From Streptomyces sp. CoH27 (GTDB lineage: Bacteria; Actinomycetota; Actinomycetes; Streptomycetales; Streptomycetaceae): DNA of 57,370 nt. The position numbers were made by a program, and so were the translations under genes. The DNA is taken from NCBI RefSeq assembly GCF_020181035.1, contig NZ_JAIQYY010000026.1:1-57370 (forward strand). Direction: 5' to 3'. Below, piece after piece: positions 42,241 through 49,875 of the stretch. Numbering within the stretch: position 1 is the stretch's first letter; each line of letters begins with the position of its first letter. The notes beneath the pieces were generated by a model that saw only the letters and a program-made list of their open reading frames with translations, did not search any database and had not been told where the DNA came from.

Positions 42241-42819
42241 GACCACCGAGGTCGGCAAGTCCTGGGCAGGCACGCCCAGCCGGGGAAGGTCGTGAGCCGG
42301 TAGTCGGTGGAACCCGACGAGGTCACGTCCGAGAGAAACCGGGCCGGCAGCCCCTCGAACCCCGGGCCCGCCCGCAACGGTCTCGCCAGTGATCGTTCCA
42401 TCCCATCGGCGGGTAACCCCAGCAGCGCCCGGCGTATGTGCGCGCACCAGCCTGGTCGACCCGCCCTCCGCGGTGAACCGTATGCGGAACGGCGGTGAAC
42501 TGTCGTACAGCGCAAGTTCATGAGCGCCCAGCGCCATGTCACGCCCAGCCTGGCTCACCACGAGCGTGCCGTCCAAAGGCACGATGACCGAGCACAGCTT
42601 TGGGTCGGCCTGCCGGATCAGCTCCGGCGTTCGCACGACTTCGCACGGCGAGAGCGCCAGCGCCACCACGTTCACCGCCCCGGGGTCCAGCATCCGCACC
42701 GTCGCCCGGAAACGCTCGGAAGCGTCACCGACCACCCGCAGGGCGTGCGCGCTGTTGACCCAGACCTCGCCAGGGCGCACCGGCGGCGAAGGTGACGCAC
42801 CCGGCCGGAAGCCGCCCAT
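42240..42819 (-). pseudogene. AraC-type regulator, ligand-binding half only, frameshifted
   Basis: From about 42819 the frame gives ALRVVGDASERFRATVRMLD, LIRQADPKLCSVIVPLDGTL and ELALYDSSPPFRIRFTAEGG, the AraC-binding-like N-terminal domain of streptomycete AraC regulators. Frame changes near 42440 (to RALLGLPADGMERSLARPL) and near 42305 (back to LPRLGVPAQDLPTSVV) are needed. The DNA-binding domain is missing; the sequence passes straight into the kinase H-box. Confidence 0.75.
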
Positions 42820-42839
42820 GGGCAGAGGCAGGCGGTCGG

Positions 42840-43121
42840 ACACCCTGACGGGTGGCGTGGAAGGCGGCGATCCTGACCCGGGCGTCGGGATCGTCCGCCG
42901 TGGCGACGAGTTCGCCCCATCGACTCGGTGCCGACCAGGTGATCGAGAAGGCGGCAACAGCCCTCGCGGGCGGCCGGAATCCCGTCACGCAGGCCGGTGC
43001 GGATGGCGCTCACCGCGCTCTCCCCGCGACGTAGCAGCTCGCGGTATGCCGCAACAGTGAGCTGAGGATCGCCCAAGCATGCGACGAGGGCGTCGTTGTC
43101 GGTCCTGACGAAACCGAGCAT
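42840..43121 (-). pseudogene. HEAT-repeat protein, N-terminal fragment
   Basis: From an ATG at 43121 the frame reads FVRTDNDALVACLGDPQLTV, LLRRGESAVSAIRTGLRDGI and CRLLDHLVGTES, then shifts to ELVATADDPDARVRIAAFHA, which are HEAT-like helical repeats. It breaks off there and the AraC remnant follows. Function of the parent protein unknown. Confidence 0.6.
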
Positions 43122-43192
43122 GACCTCGGTCTCGACTCACGCGGGGGCTCCCGGCAAAGGGATTTCCACGTGGAGGATCATCTTGGTCACGG

Positions 43193-44161
43193 TCAGTGCG
43201 GGAAGGCCCGAGGGGGCCGCTGTCGGGGCAGTTCCTCGCGGAAGCTGGAGATGGCGGTGCTGATCTGGCGCATCAAGACGGTGTGCTCCAGCCGGTCGAG
43301 GTAGAGGTTCGCGCGTGCCAGGACGGGCAGGTCGACGCAGAGGTACAGTCCCATGAGCGGGTTGACGAACAGTTCGCCGCCGCGGGTGCGTTCGGTGAAC
43401 CGTACGTCGCCGAACTCTCCCCGTACGGCGGCGGCGACAGATCCCTGCACGATGCTGGGATGGCTGGCATGGCAGCGCTGGGCGTGGGCGACCGCTTCGA
43501 GGTAGGCGGCGCCCTCGGGGCTCTCGCGGGGCAGCGAGAACGCGCCGAGGTAGCCGCCGGCGCGGTCCAGGCCCGCCAGATTCTCCAGCACCAGAGAGTG
43601 GTTGACACCGTGGTAGGCGTCCACCCCGAAGCCCACGCAGGCCACGAGCCGGTGCGGGATCTCCTCCAGCCCGGCGACGGCTGCCAGGCTGGCCATGTCC
43701 TCCTCCGGAGTGCCGAGTCCGTGTTCGTCCCCATGCATCAGGATGTCGGTGCCGCCGTCCACCAGCACGACTGCATCCACCCCGCCGACGTGCTCCAACA
43801 GTGCCCGGTAGGCGGCCCGCAGCGGCTGGACGCCCGTACGGGGAAAGGCGTAGACGGTGTGGGGGAGTTCCTGCGAGCTCAGCCAGCGGGCGAGAGAGCG
43901 CTCGGGGAAGTAGTCCCCGCGCAACGGGGTGTCCGGGCGGATGGCGGCCACGTCTTCTGCGACCCAGGAGTCGAGGTCCAGGCCGTACAGGTCGGAGAAG
44001 GACAGGCTGGCCAGGTGGACCTCGGCTCCGGCCGACCGCAGCGCGAGGGCCAGGGGCAGCCCGGAGTAGACGTCGAAGCCCCCGCCGGCACCGGCGACGA
44101 GGATCCGGCGTGCCTCGCGAAGGCGGGTGAAGAAGGCGGGCTCACGGAGGGAGAACATCAT
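43193..44161 (-). CDS. DUF1152 family protein
   Basis: The 322-residue protein starts with REARRILVAGAGGGFDVYSGLPLALAL, a glycine-rich nucleotide-binding-like loop typical of DUF1152, and includes VDAVVLVDGGTDILMHGDE and RLVACVGFGVDAYHGVNHS. No signal peptide is present. The family is widespread in actinobacteria and has no established function. Two adjacent ATG codons (44161 and 44158) can start it. It is intact although it is surrounded by decayed genes. Confidence 0.85.
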   Translation of the reverse strand: MMFSLREPAFFTRLREARRILVAGAGGGFDVYSGLPLALALRSAGAEVHLASLSFSDLYGLDLDSWVAEDVAAIRPDTPLRGDYFPERSLARWLSSQELPHTVYAFPRTGVQPLRAAYRALLEHVGGVDAVVLVDGGTDILMHGDEHGLGTPEEDMASLAAVAGLEEIPHRLVACVGFGVDAYHGVNHSLVLENLAGLDRAGGYLGAFSLPRESPEGAAYLEAVAHAQRCHASHPSIVQGSVAAAVRGEFGDVRFTERTRGGELFVNPLMGLYLCVDLPVLARANLYLDRLEHTVLMRQISTAISSFREELPRQRPPRAFPH

Positions 44162-44471
44162 CAGAACCTAACAAGGCCACTCCGCCACCGAAACAGCAGT
44201 CCGAAGAACAGGCAGCGGTCGCCGTGCAGTTCGGCGGGTTCGATCACCACGTGCTTCGGGCGGCGGCGCTCCGGTGAAGTCCACGTCATGGATGACGTCA
44301 TCCTCGACGAGCAGCACGCCCGAGTGCCCTGACATCCACGCCGTCGAAGACGTGGCCGGCTCGGATCGCCAGCAGCGGGCTGCGCATGACAGGCCATCTG
44401 TGCCAGGTGCGTGACGTGTGCGCGCTACCGCAGAAGCGCAGCGTCCACGACCTGTGGAACAACGGGGCTGA
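44162..44471. other. 310-bp gap without a recognisable gene
   Basis: A minus-strand frame contains SGVLLVEDDVIHDVDFTGA, reminiscent of a response-regulator or pentapeptide-type start, but it cannot be extended or assigned. No promoter or hairpin stands out. Confidence 0.3.
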
Positions 44472-45260
44472 CTAGAACATGGTGTTGTCGTTGGCCGATG
44501 TCGCCGGGACCGGCTGGACGACGTCCCAGTGCTCGACGACCTTGCGGTCCTGGATCCGGAAGATGTCGACGACGGCTGCCCCGCGGTCGTCCGCGGAGAA
44601 CTGGAAGTGGTGGTGGAACGCGACGTACTCGCCGTCGGCGATGACGCGCTTGACGCTGACGCTGAGGTCCGGGTGCGCGGCGAAGGCCGAGGTGAACTGT
44701 TCCTTGGCAGCCGCGATGCCGTTGGGTGACTGCGGGTTGTGCTGGTGGAGCGGGTCAGCGGCGTACCGGTCGTAAGCGGTGACGTCCCGGCCTACGGTCA
44801 CCTCGTGGAACAGGGCCGACGCGATCTGCTTGTTCTCGGCGGTGGAGGCGTCCAGATCCGGTGAATGTCCGGCCCGCACGCTCACCGTGGAGAACATGTC
44901 GTTGCCGTTGACCGAGCTCTCCGGCACCTGCTGCATCACGTCCCAGTGCTCGACGATCTTGCCGTCCCGGACGCGGAAGATGTCGACGACGGCCTGACTG
45001 CTGCCCGGCTCCAGCATGGTGTGGGTGTGGAGCAGGACCAGGTCGTCCTCGGCGATGACCCGCACGACGTCGTGCCGAAGGTCCGGGTAGCGGTCCTTGA
45101 AGCCGGTCACGAAGCCGCGAAGTGCCTCGGGGCCGTTGGGAGCGTGAGGGTTGTGGTTGATGTATTCGGTTCCGACGAACTTGTCGATGACGGCCAGGTT
45201 GCCGTGGCTGAACAGCTCGTCGTAGAAGTGGACGACCATCTCTTTGTTCTCAGCGGTCAT
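44472..45260 (-). CDS. tandem SnoaL-like (NTF2-fold) protein
   Basis: The 262-residue protein is two SnoaL-like polyketide cyclase-family domains in one chain. Domain one runs from MVVHFYDELFSHGNLAVID to KIVEHWDVMQQVP and domain two from IASALFHEVTVGRDVTAYDR to KVVEHWDVVQPVP; each has the NHNPHAPNG / QHNPQSPNG loop and the EHWDV end. Single-domain relatives form dimers or hexamers, so the fusion probably mimics a dimer. The ATG at 45260 follows AAGAGAGA. A remnant of a third such gene lies upstream, then a divergent HxlR regulator. Confidence 0.88.
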   Translation of the reverse strand: MTAENKEMVVHFYDELFSHGNLAVIDKFVGTEYINHNPHAPNGPEALRGFVTGFKDRYPDLRHDVVRVIAEDDLVLLHTHTMLEPGSSQAVVDIFRVRDGKIVEHWDVMQQVPESSVNGNDMFSTVSVRAGHSPDLDASTAENKQIASALFHEVTVGRDVTAYDRYAADPLHQHNPQSPNGIAAAKEQFTSAFAAHPDLSVSVKRVIADGEYVAFHHHFQFSADDRGAAVVDIFRIQDRKVVEHWDVVQPVPATSANDNTMF

Positions 45261-45274
45261 GGCTGTGTCTCTCT

Positions 45275-45480
45275 TCCTGTCTCAGAGGGAAAAACGGGGT
45301 TGGAATGTCGACGGTCGCCGGGCCCTCGGTGTCCGGATCCGGCACTGAGCCGGATTGCGGCAGGGCCAGGTCGCCTTCGGCGATGGCCCGCTCGACGATG
45401 GTGTGCAGGTGCGGGTCGGCGGCCCGCAGGCCGGTCACGAGGTGACGCCACGCCTCGGGCCGGTCGGGGCGAGCCCGCCG
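45275..45480 (-). pseudogene. SnoaL-like domain remnant
   Basis: The frame encodes RPEAWRHLVTGLRAADPHLH followed by TIVERAIAEGDLAL and PDTEGPATVDI, corresponding to the middle of a SnoaL-like domain (GPEAFR-FVTGFR-AHPDLHTTVER in relatives). The start and the EHWDV end are missing. It stands directly upstream of the intact tandem SnoaL gene and may have been its duplicate. Confidence 0.65.
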
Positions 45481-45593
45481 CGATGGCGGCACGCATACGT
45501 GGCGTACGCGGCGGCGCGGCGGCTCGGGACGCGACCGGCTGAGCCCACCGGTGCTTGTTCACCCGGTTCGACGATGTCCTCCCACATCAGCTC

Positions 45594-45616
45594 TGGTTAC
45601 CTCTTGTGCGTAACCA
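45594..45616. promoter_or_regulatory. inverted repeat upstream of the HxlR gene, probable operator
   Basis: TGGTTAC and GTAACCA flank 9 nt, 43 bp before the HxlR ATG. Symmetry and position fit an HxlR dimer site controlling the divergent SnoaL genes and the regulator. Confidence 0.6.
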
Positions 45617-45658
45617 CATCATCAGTCACTGTCGGCAACGGCGTAAGGAGGCACTTTC

Positions 45659-46087
45659 ATGTCAGTCACGCACAGCGGTGTGCCCGTGGACGACGCTCTC
45701 GCCCAGGACTGTCCGATCCGCGAGGTGCTCGACCGGGTCGGCGACAAGTGGAGCACTCTGATCGTCCTGCGGCTCGGGCAGCGCACCCACCGGTTCAACG
45801 AACTGCACCGCGAGATCGACGGAATCAGCCAGCGGATGCTGACCCTGACCCTGCGCGCGCTCGTCCGCGACGGCTTGGTCAGCCGCACCGCCTACCCGAC
45901 CGTGCCACCACGCGTCGACTACGAACTCACCGAACTGGGCCGCTCACTGCTCACCCCGATCACCGCGCTCCACGAATGGGCCGTGGCACATAGGGACGAC
46001 ATCCGCCACGCCCGCGCCGGCCACGACCAGGCGGCCCATGCCCCCCATGCGGGGCCGGGCCCCGACCCGCTGGCGGCACACCCTTGA
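45659..46087 (+). CDS. HxlR-family transcriptional regulator
   Basis: The 142-residue protein is a winged-helix HxlR regulator: CPIREVLDRVGDKWSTLIVL, GQRTHRFNELHREIDGISQR (recognition helix) and MLTLTLRALVRDGLVSRTAY, with the wing DYELTELGRSLL. The Cys near the start of CPIREVL is conserved and in some relatives senses quinones or aldehydes. The ATG at 45659 has AAGGAGG upstream. It is divergent from the SnoaL genes. Confidence 0.93.
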   Translation: MSVTHSGVPVDDALAQDCPIREVLDRVGDKWSTLIVLRLGQRTHRFNELHREIDGISQRMLTLTLRALVRDGLVSRTAYPTVPPRVDYELTELGRSLLTPITALHEWAVAHRDDIRHARAGHDQAAHAPHAGPGPDPLAAHP

Positions 46088-46204
46088 TCAAGGCCCGGAA
46101 CTGGTGATTCTCGCTGGTTCGGAGCCTTGTCTGTCGTACATGGGCGGTTGCGCGGCTCTGTCCCCGGGAGACTGCGTGCCGGTCACCGTCGGGGCTGCGC
46201 AGCC

Positions 46205-46392
46205 GGCGCCCGAACCGCCGCCGCGTCCGGATCGGCCGAGCCCTGGACCGCCTGGAGGCCGGCGAGACCGGCCTCGGCACCCTCGCCGCCGACCTCGGTT
46301 ACACCGACCGGGCCCACCGCACCCGGACCATACGCCAGCACCTCGGCCACACACCGGCCGGCCTGCGACGGCATCTGACTCCCGCGCCGTGA
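46205..46392 (+). pseudogene. AraC-type helix-turn-helix remnant
   Basis: One frame reads ALDRLEAGETGLGTLAADLG and then YTDRAHRTRTIRQHLGHTPA before GLRRHLTPAP and a TGA at 46390. This is the second helix-turn-helix and end of an AraC-family protein. No start or sensor domain precedes it. Confidence 0.6.
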
Positions 46393-46421
46393 CCGCGACC
46401 TCACCCGTCTCTGGCGCGCGG

Positions 46422-47612
46422 TCACACGTCCCAGGTGACCGGGAGGCTCTTCACCCCGTAGATGTCCGCGCTCTCCGGGCGCAGGGGGACTTCTTCGGCG
46501 GGTACGGCGAGACGCAGCGTGGGGAAGCGGTTGACCAGCGCGGGGAACGCGACCCGCATCTCGACGCGGGCCAACTGTTGACCCAGACACTGGTGGATGC
46601 CATGGCCGAAGGCCAGGTGCCCGCCGTCCTGCCTGCGCAGGTCGAGCACATGGGGATCGGCGAAGCGCTCGGGGTCGCGGTTGGCGGTGTTGTACGACAG
46701 GACGACCGTCGTACCCGCCTTGATGGTCTGGCCGCCCAACTCGACGTCCACCAGCGCCGTCCTCATGAACGTCTTGGCGACGCTCAGGTACCGCAGCAGT
46801 TCCTCCACGGCCCGGTCGGCGAGAGCGGGATCAGCGCGCAGCGCGGCCAGCTGCGCCGGGTTCTGCAGCAGCGCGAAGGTGCCCAGCGCCAGCATGTTCG
46901 CCGTGGTGTCGAACCCGGCCGCCAGCAGGATCAGGCCCATCCCCCTGAGCTCCTCATCCGTCAGATCGCTGTCGGTGAGGTCGCTGAGCACGTCGTCGGT
47001 GGGGTTCGCGCGCTTGGCGGCCACCAGCTCCGCGAGGTATTGCCGGGTCGCGGTGTAGGCCGCTATCAGCTCCTCTTCGCTCGTCTCCCCGCCGAGGAAC
47101 GCGTCGATCTGCTCCTGGAAGGAACCCCGGTCCTCATACGGCACTCCCAGCAGCTCACAGATGATGATGGCGGGGATGGGCTTGGCGAACGCGGTCACCA
47201 GGTCGGCCGGCGGCCCGGCCTTCTCCATGGCGTCCAGACATTCGGTGGTGATCTGCTCGATGCGCTCGGTCAGCTGACGCATCCGCCGTACGGTGAACTT
47301 GCCCATCAGCGGTTTCCGATAGCGCATGTGCTGTGGCTCGTCCATCAGGAGGAACTCGCCGGGCGGCGCCGGAGGCACCTCGAAGTCGCCCACGTTCAGG
47401 AGTTCCTTGCGCGAGCTGAACCGAGAGTCGGCCAGGACCGACCTGACCAGGTCGTATCCGGTGATCAGCCAGCCGGGTCTTCCGCCGGGATGGGTGTAGC
47501 GGCTGATCGGGCCGTGCCGGCGGGCGTCGATGAGCTCTGTCGGCGGGTCGAAAGGGCAGCCGGACTGACGCGCCGTCGGCAGCGTCGTGACGGTGTGGAG
47601 AGAATCGCCCAT
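46422..47612 (-). CDS. cytochrome P450
   Basis: The 396-residue soluble P450 has the oxygen-binding I-helix AGFDTT, the ExxR helix (EELLRY) and the heme-binding loop FGHGIHQCLGQQLAR with the thiolate ligand Cys342. Length and style match actinobacterial CYP105/CYP107-like class I enzymes, which need ferredoxin and a reductase; neither is encoded next to it. The ATG at 47612 has GAGGAAGG upstream. It has its own consensus promoter and a palindrome-rich upstream region. The substrate is unknown. Confidence 0.95.
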   Translation of the reverse strand: MGDSLHTVTTLPTARQSGCPFDPPTELIDARRHGPISRYTHPGGRPGWLITGYDLVRSVLADSRFSSRKELLNVGDFEVPPAPPGEFLLMDEPQHMRYRKPLMGKFTVRRMRQLTERIEQITTECLDAMEKAGPPADLVTAFAKPIPAIIICELLGVPYEDRGSFQEQIDAFLGGETSEEELIAAYTATRQYLAELVAAKRANPTDDVLSDLTDSDLTDEELRGMGLILLAAGFDTTANMLALGTFALLQNPAQLAALRADPALADRAVEELLRYLSVAKTFMRTALVDVELGGQTIKAGTTVVLSYNTANRDPERFADPHVLDLRRQDGGHLAFGHGIHQCLGQQLARVEMRVAFPALVNRFPTLRLAVPAEEVPLRPESADIYGVKSLPVTWDV

Positions 47613-47656
47613 GACCTTCCTCGTCTCGCGATGGCAACGTGTTCAGCGCAGCTCGA

Positions 47657-47686
47657 AAGCTACGTTGCATTCAAAATGACTGTCAA
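47657..47686 (-). promoter_or_regulatory. sigma70-type promoter of the P450 gene
   Basis: On the minus strand TTGACA (47686-47681) is followed after 18 bp by TAGCTT (47662-47657), 45 bp before the start codon. The spacer contains ATGCAACG, a copy of the motif repeated upstream. Confidence 0.65.
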
Positions 47687-47766
47687 TCGACCGAAATGCA
47701 TTTTCCCAGGTAGGTGGCGGTAAATTGATGCAATGACGCTGAGTCCGAATGCAACGCGGCGTTGCA
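47664..47766. promoter_or_regulatory. cluster of TGCAA/TTGCA motifs with a perfect 17-bp palindrome
   Basis: TTGCA or TGCAA occurs near 47665, 47729, 47750 and 47762, with ATGCAT at 47695. TGCAACGCGGCGTTGCA at 47750-47766 is a perfect palindrome. The spread across the promoter suggests cooperative binding of a dimeric repressor, gene unknown. Confidence 0.5.
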
Positions 47767-47987
47767 ATGAATGGCGGCGAAGGCAATCCTGACGGCAGGT
47801 CCGAAGGGCGGTTGACCCGCACCGACGATCTCCGGCCTCGTCATGCCGGACGGGTCCCGGCGAAGCCCCTGTTGCGCCTGAGCATGAGCGCACGAGGCCG
47901 GCGGTTCACCGGAGTTAGCCGCCGGCCCGGGGATGGCCGGCGCGGCTCCCCGGTCACGCCGAGGAGGCTGACCATGGCGGTCTCGTA
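47767..47987. other. non-coding interval between the P450 promoter region and the binding-protein gene
   Basis: No recognisable gene. CCGGCGGTTCACCGG-like symmetry near 47898 and 47920 could belong to the terminator of the binding-protein transcript entering from the right. Confidence 0.3.
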
Positions 47988-49058
47988 TCAGCCCGCCGCG
48001 TTCTTCACGAACTCCGTCGTGTACGTCTTGCTCAGGTCCACGTGGGCGTTCGCGATGCCGGGGTCGAACGCCCGGAGAACCTTCTCGACGGTTTCGGGGC
48101 CGTCCCCGGGCATCACGCCGTCGCTCGTGAACATGGGCAACGCGTGCTGTATCGCTGCGGCATAGACGATCCCATTGCCCTGGGCGAAGTCGGCGGGCAT
48201 CTTGTCGGCGATCTCGGACGGCGAGTGCGACCGCATCCACTTGAGGGTTTTCACGAAGGCGTCGGCCAGCTTCTGGACGATCTCCTTGTGGCTGTTCACC
48301 CACTCCGTTTGCATGTAGAGGCTGGACGAGGGGTACGAGCCGCCGAGCGCTTCCTCGGTCCCCTCGACCGTACGCATGTCGAGGAGTATCTGCCCCTCGC
48401 CCTTGTCGATGATCGACGCGACGGTCGGATCGGTCGTCATGCCGGCGTCGATGGTGCCCTTCCGCAGCGCTGAGGTGAACGTCGGGCCGGCGCCGACGGC
48501 GACACGCTTGAACTCGCTCAGCTTCACTCCGTTCTTGACCGCGAGGTACCGGGTGAGGAAGTCGGTCGATGAACCGATGCCGGTGACACCGAGCTTCTTG
48601 CCCTTGAAGTCCCTGGGCGAGGTGATGGCATCCGCTTCCCTGTCGGAGACCACCTCCACCTCACCGGGCGCCTCTGCGAACTGCACCACGGACTCCACGG
48701 CCTTGCCCTTCGCCTGGAGGTCGAGGGTGTGGTCGTAGAAGCCGACGACTCCCTGGACCTGGCCGGAGAGGAGCTGGTCATGGGCCTCGACACCGGCGGG
48801 CTCTTCCATGAGCTGGACGTCCAGACCTTCGTCCTTGAAGTAGCCGAGCTGCTGAGTGAGCAATGCGGGCAGGTAGATGATTTTGTTCAGGCCGCCGACC
48901 ATGATCTTGACAGGCTCTCCCGTGCCCGCGCTGCCGCCGGTGTCGGGTGTGGAACCGGCCGGCTCGTTGCCACAGGCGGTGAGTGATGACAGAGCGAGCA
49001 GGCCGGTGGCGAAGAGTGCCGAACATCTGGCGGTCTTCGGTCTGGCGGTCTTGCGCAT
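47988..49058 (-). CDS. SsuA/ThiY-like ABC transporter substrate-binding lipoprotein
   Basis: The 356-residue protein has a lipoprotein signal with lipobox LTAC-G near residue 29 and an NMT1/SsuA-type binding domain: NKIIYLPALLTQQLGYFKDE, GVVGFYDHTLDL, the phosphate/sulfonate-loop-like GVTGIGSSTDFL and AGMTTDPTVASI. Relatives bind alkanesulfonates, pyrimidine precursors or nitrate. No permease or ATPase is adjacent, so it is an orphan component or uses a distant transporter. The ATG at 49058 has AAGGA upstream. Confidence 0.88.
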   Translation of the reverse strand: MRKTARPKTARCSALFATGLLALSSLTACGNEPAGSTPDTGGSAGTGEPVKIMVGGLNKIIYLPALLTQQLGYFKDEGLDVQLMEEPAGVEAHDQLLSGQVQGVVGFYDHTLDLQAKGKAVESVVQFAEAPGEVEVVSDREADAITSPRDFKGKKLGVTGIGSSTDFLTRYLAVKNGVKLSEFKRVAVGAGPTFTSALRKGTIDAGMTTDPTVASIIDKGEGQILLDMRTVEGTEEALGGSYPSSSLYMQTEWVNSHKEIVQKLADAFVKTLKWMRSHSPSEIADKMPADFAQGNGIVYAAAIQHALPMFTSDGVMPGDGPETVEKVLRAFDPGIANAHVDLSKTYTTEFVKNAAG

Positions 49059-49441
49059 GGTGGTTCACGTCCTTGCGAGAAATTGCAGTACGGGAGAGCG
49101 CGTCGGTCCGGGCGCGGCAGGAGACAAGAGCGGTGCCTCAAAGGCCGTTCGGCGTGCTGAGCCCATGGCGTCCAGCGAAGACTGCGGCGCCCGTGGAGAG
49201 GGGGCAGTGAAGATCAATGGCGGCACAGGCGGAGGCAGGCATTCCCTCCACCTTCGATATGCCGCGCCGGCGCGGGGGCGGGGGTCTGCCCGCCTTGGCC
49301 ACGCACGGTAGTTCGAAGGTGACGCGTTTCTGTGCTCACGGCGGGACCCTAAACGCGGAACGGACAGAACAGCAGCCCCCTTGACGAATGACACCACTTG
49401 TGCTCGTAAGAACGCCTTCTGCTCATTGTGCTCACGTGATG
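49059..49441. other. 383-bp gap without a recognisable gene
   Basis: Open frames here are antisense-type artefacts of high G+C. The region must hold the promoter of the binding-protein gene, but no consensus pair is obvious. Confidence 0.3.
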
Positions 49442-49822
49442 TCAGGGCGGATGCGCCGTGTCCGCCGTGTCCGCCGGGGCTTCGGGGATCGACTGCTCGG
49501 CCTGGTTGACCTTGCCCGTGGGCAGGTGACGGGTGCCCCAGCGGTCGGCCGGCTGGGCGACGAGGAACAGGCCCCGGCCGCCCTCATCGGTCGTGGCCGC
49601 GTAGCGCAGGTGCGGCGAGGTGCTGCTGGTGCCGGAGATCTCGCAGATGAGGACGCGGTCACGCAGCAACCGCACGCGGACCGGTCCCATGGCATGGCGG
49701 ATGGCATGGGTGACCAGTTCGCTGAGGATGCGTTCCGTGGTGAAGGCGGCGCCGTCCAAGCTCCATCGGGCCAGGTACTGATCCACCCGGGCCCGTGCGT
49801 CGGCCACGGCGGTGCCTTTCAT
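49442..49822 (-). CDS. HATPase_c_2 (RsbW/anti-sigma-like) ATP-binding protein
   Basis: The 126-residue protein is a GHKL ATPase domain of the anti-sigma/SpoIIAB type: TTERILSELVTHAIRHAMGP (N-box region), ICEISGTSSTSPHL (G1 region) and DEGGRGLFLVAQPADRWGTR (G2). The N-box Asn is replaced by His (SELVTHAIRH instead of SELVTNAIRH), which may weaken Mg-ATP binding. It resembles the C-terminal domain of multi-domain SpoIIE phosphatases, so it may be a stand-alone regulator or the tail of a truncated one. The ATG at 49822 lacks a clear ribosome binding site. Confidence 0.75.
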   Translation of the reverse strand: MKGTAVADARARVDQYLARWSLDGAAFTTERILSELVTHAIRHAMGPVRVRLLRDRVLICEISGTSSTSPHLRYAATTDEGGRGLFLVAQPADRWGTRHLPTGKVNQAEQSIPEAPADTADTAHPP

Positions 49823-49875
49823 AACGATCTTGGCTTAGGCCTTGCGTGGATCCTCATCCCCCTTAGCCTCCCGAC

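Noticed and set aside
44161..44397. Small minus-strand gene between the DUF1152 and SnoaL genes
   Set aside because: No ribosome binding site and Arg/Ser-rich composition; only a short VLLVEDDVI stretch looks like protein.
46422..49058. A biosynthetic gene cluster around the P450
   Set aside because: No core synthase, tailoring set or resistance gene is nearby; neighbours are remnants and an orphan binding protein.
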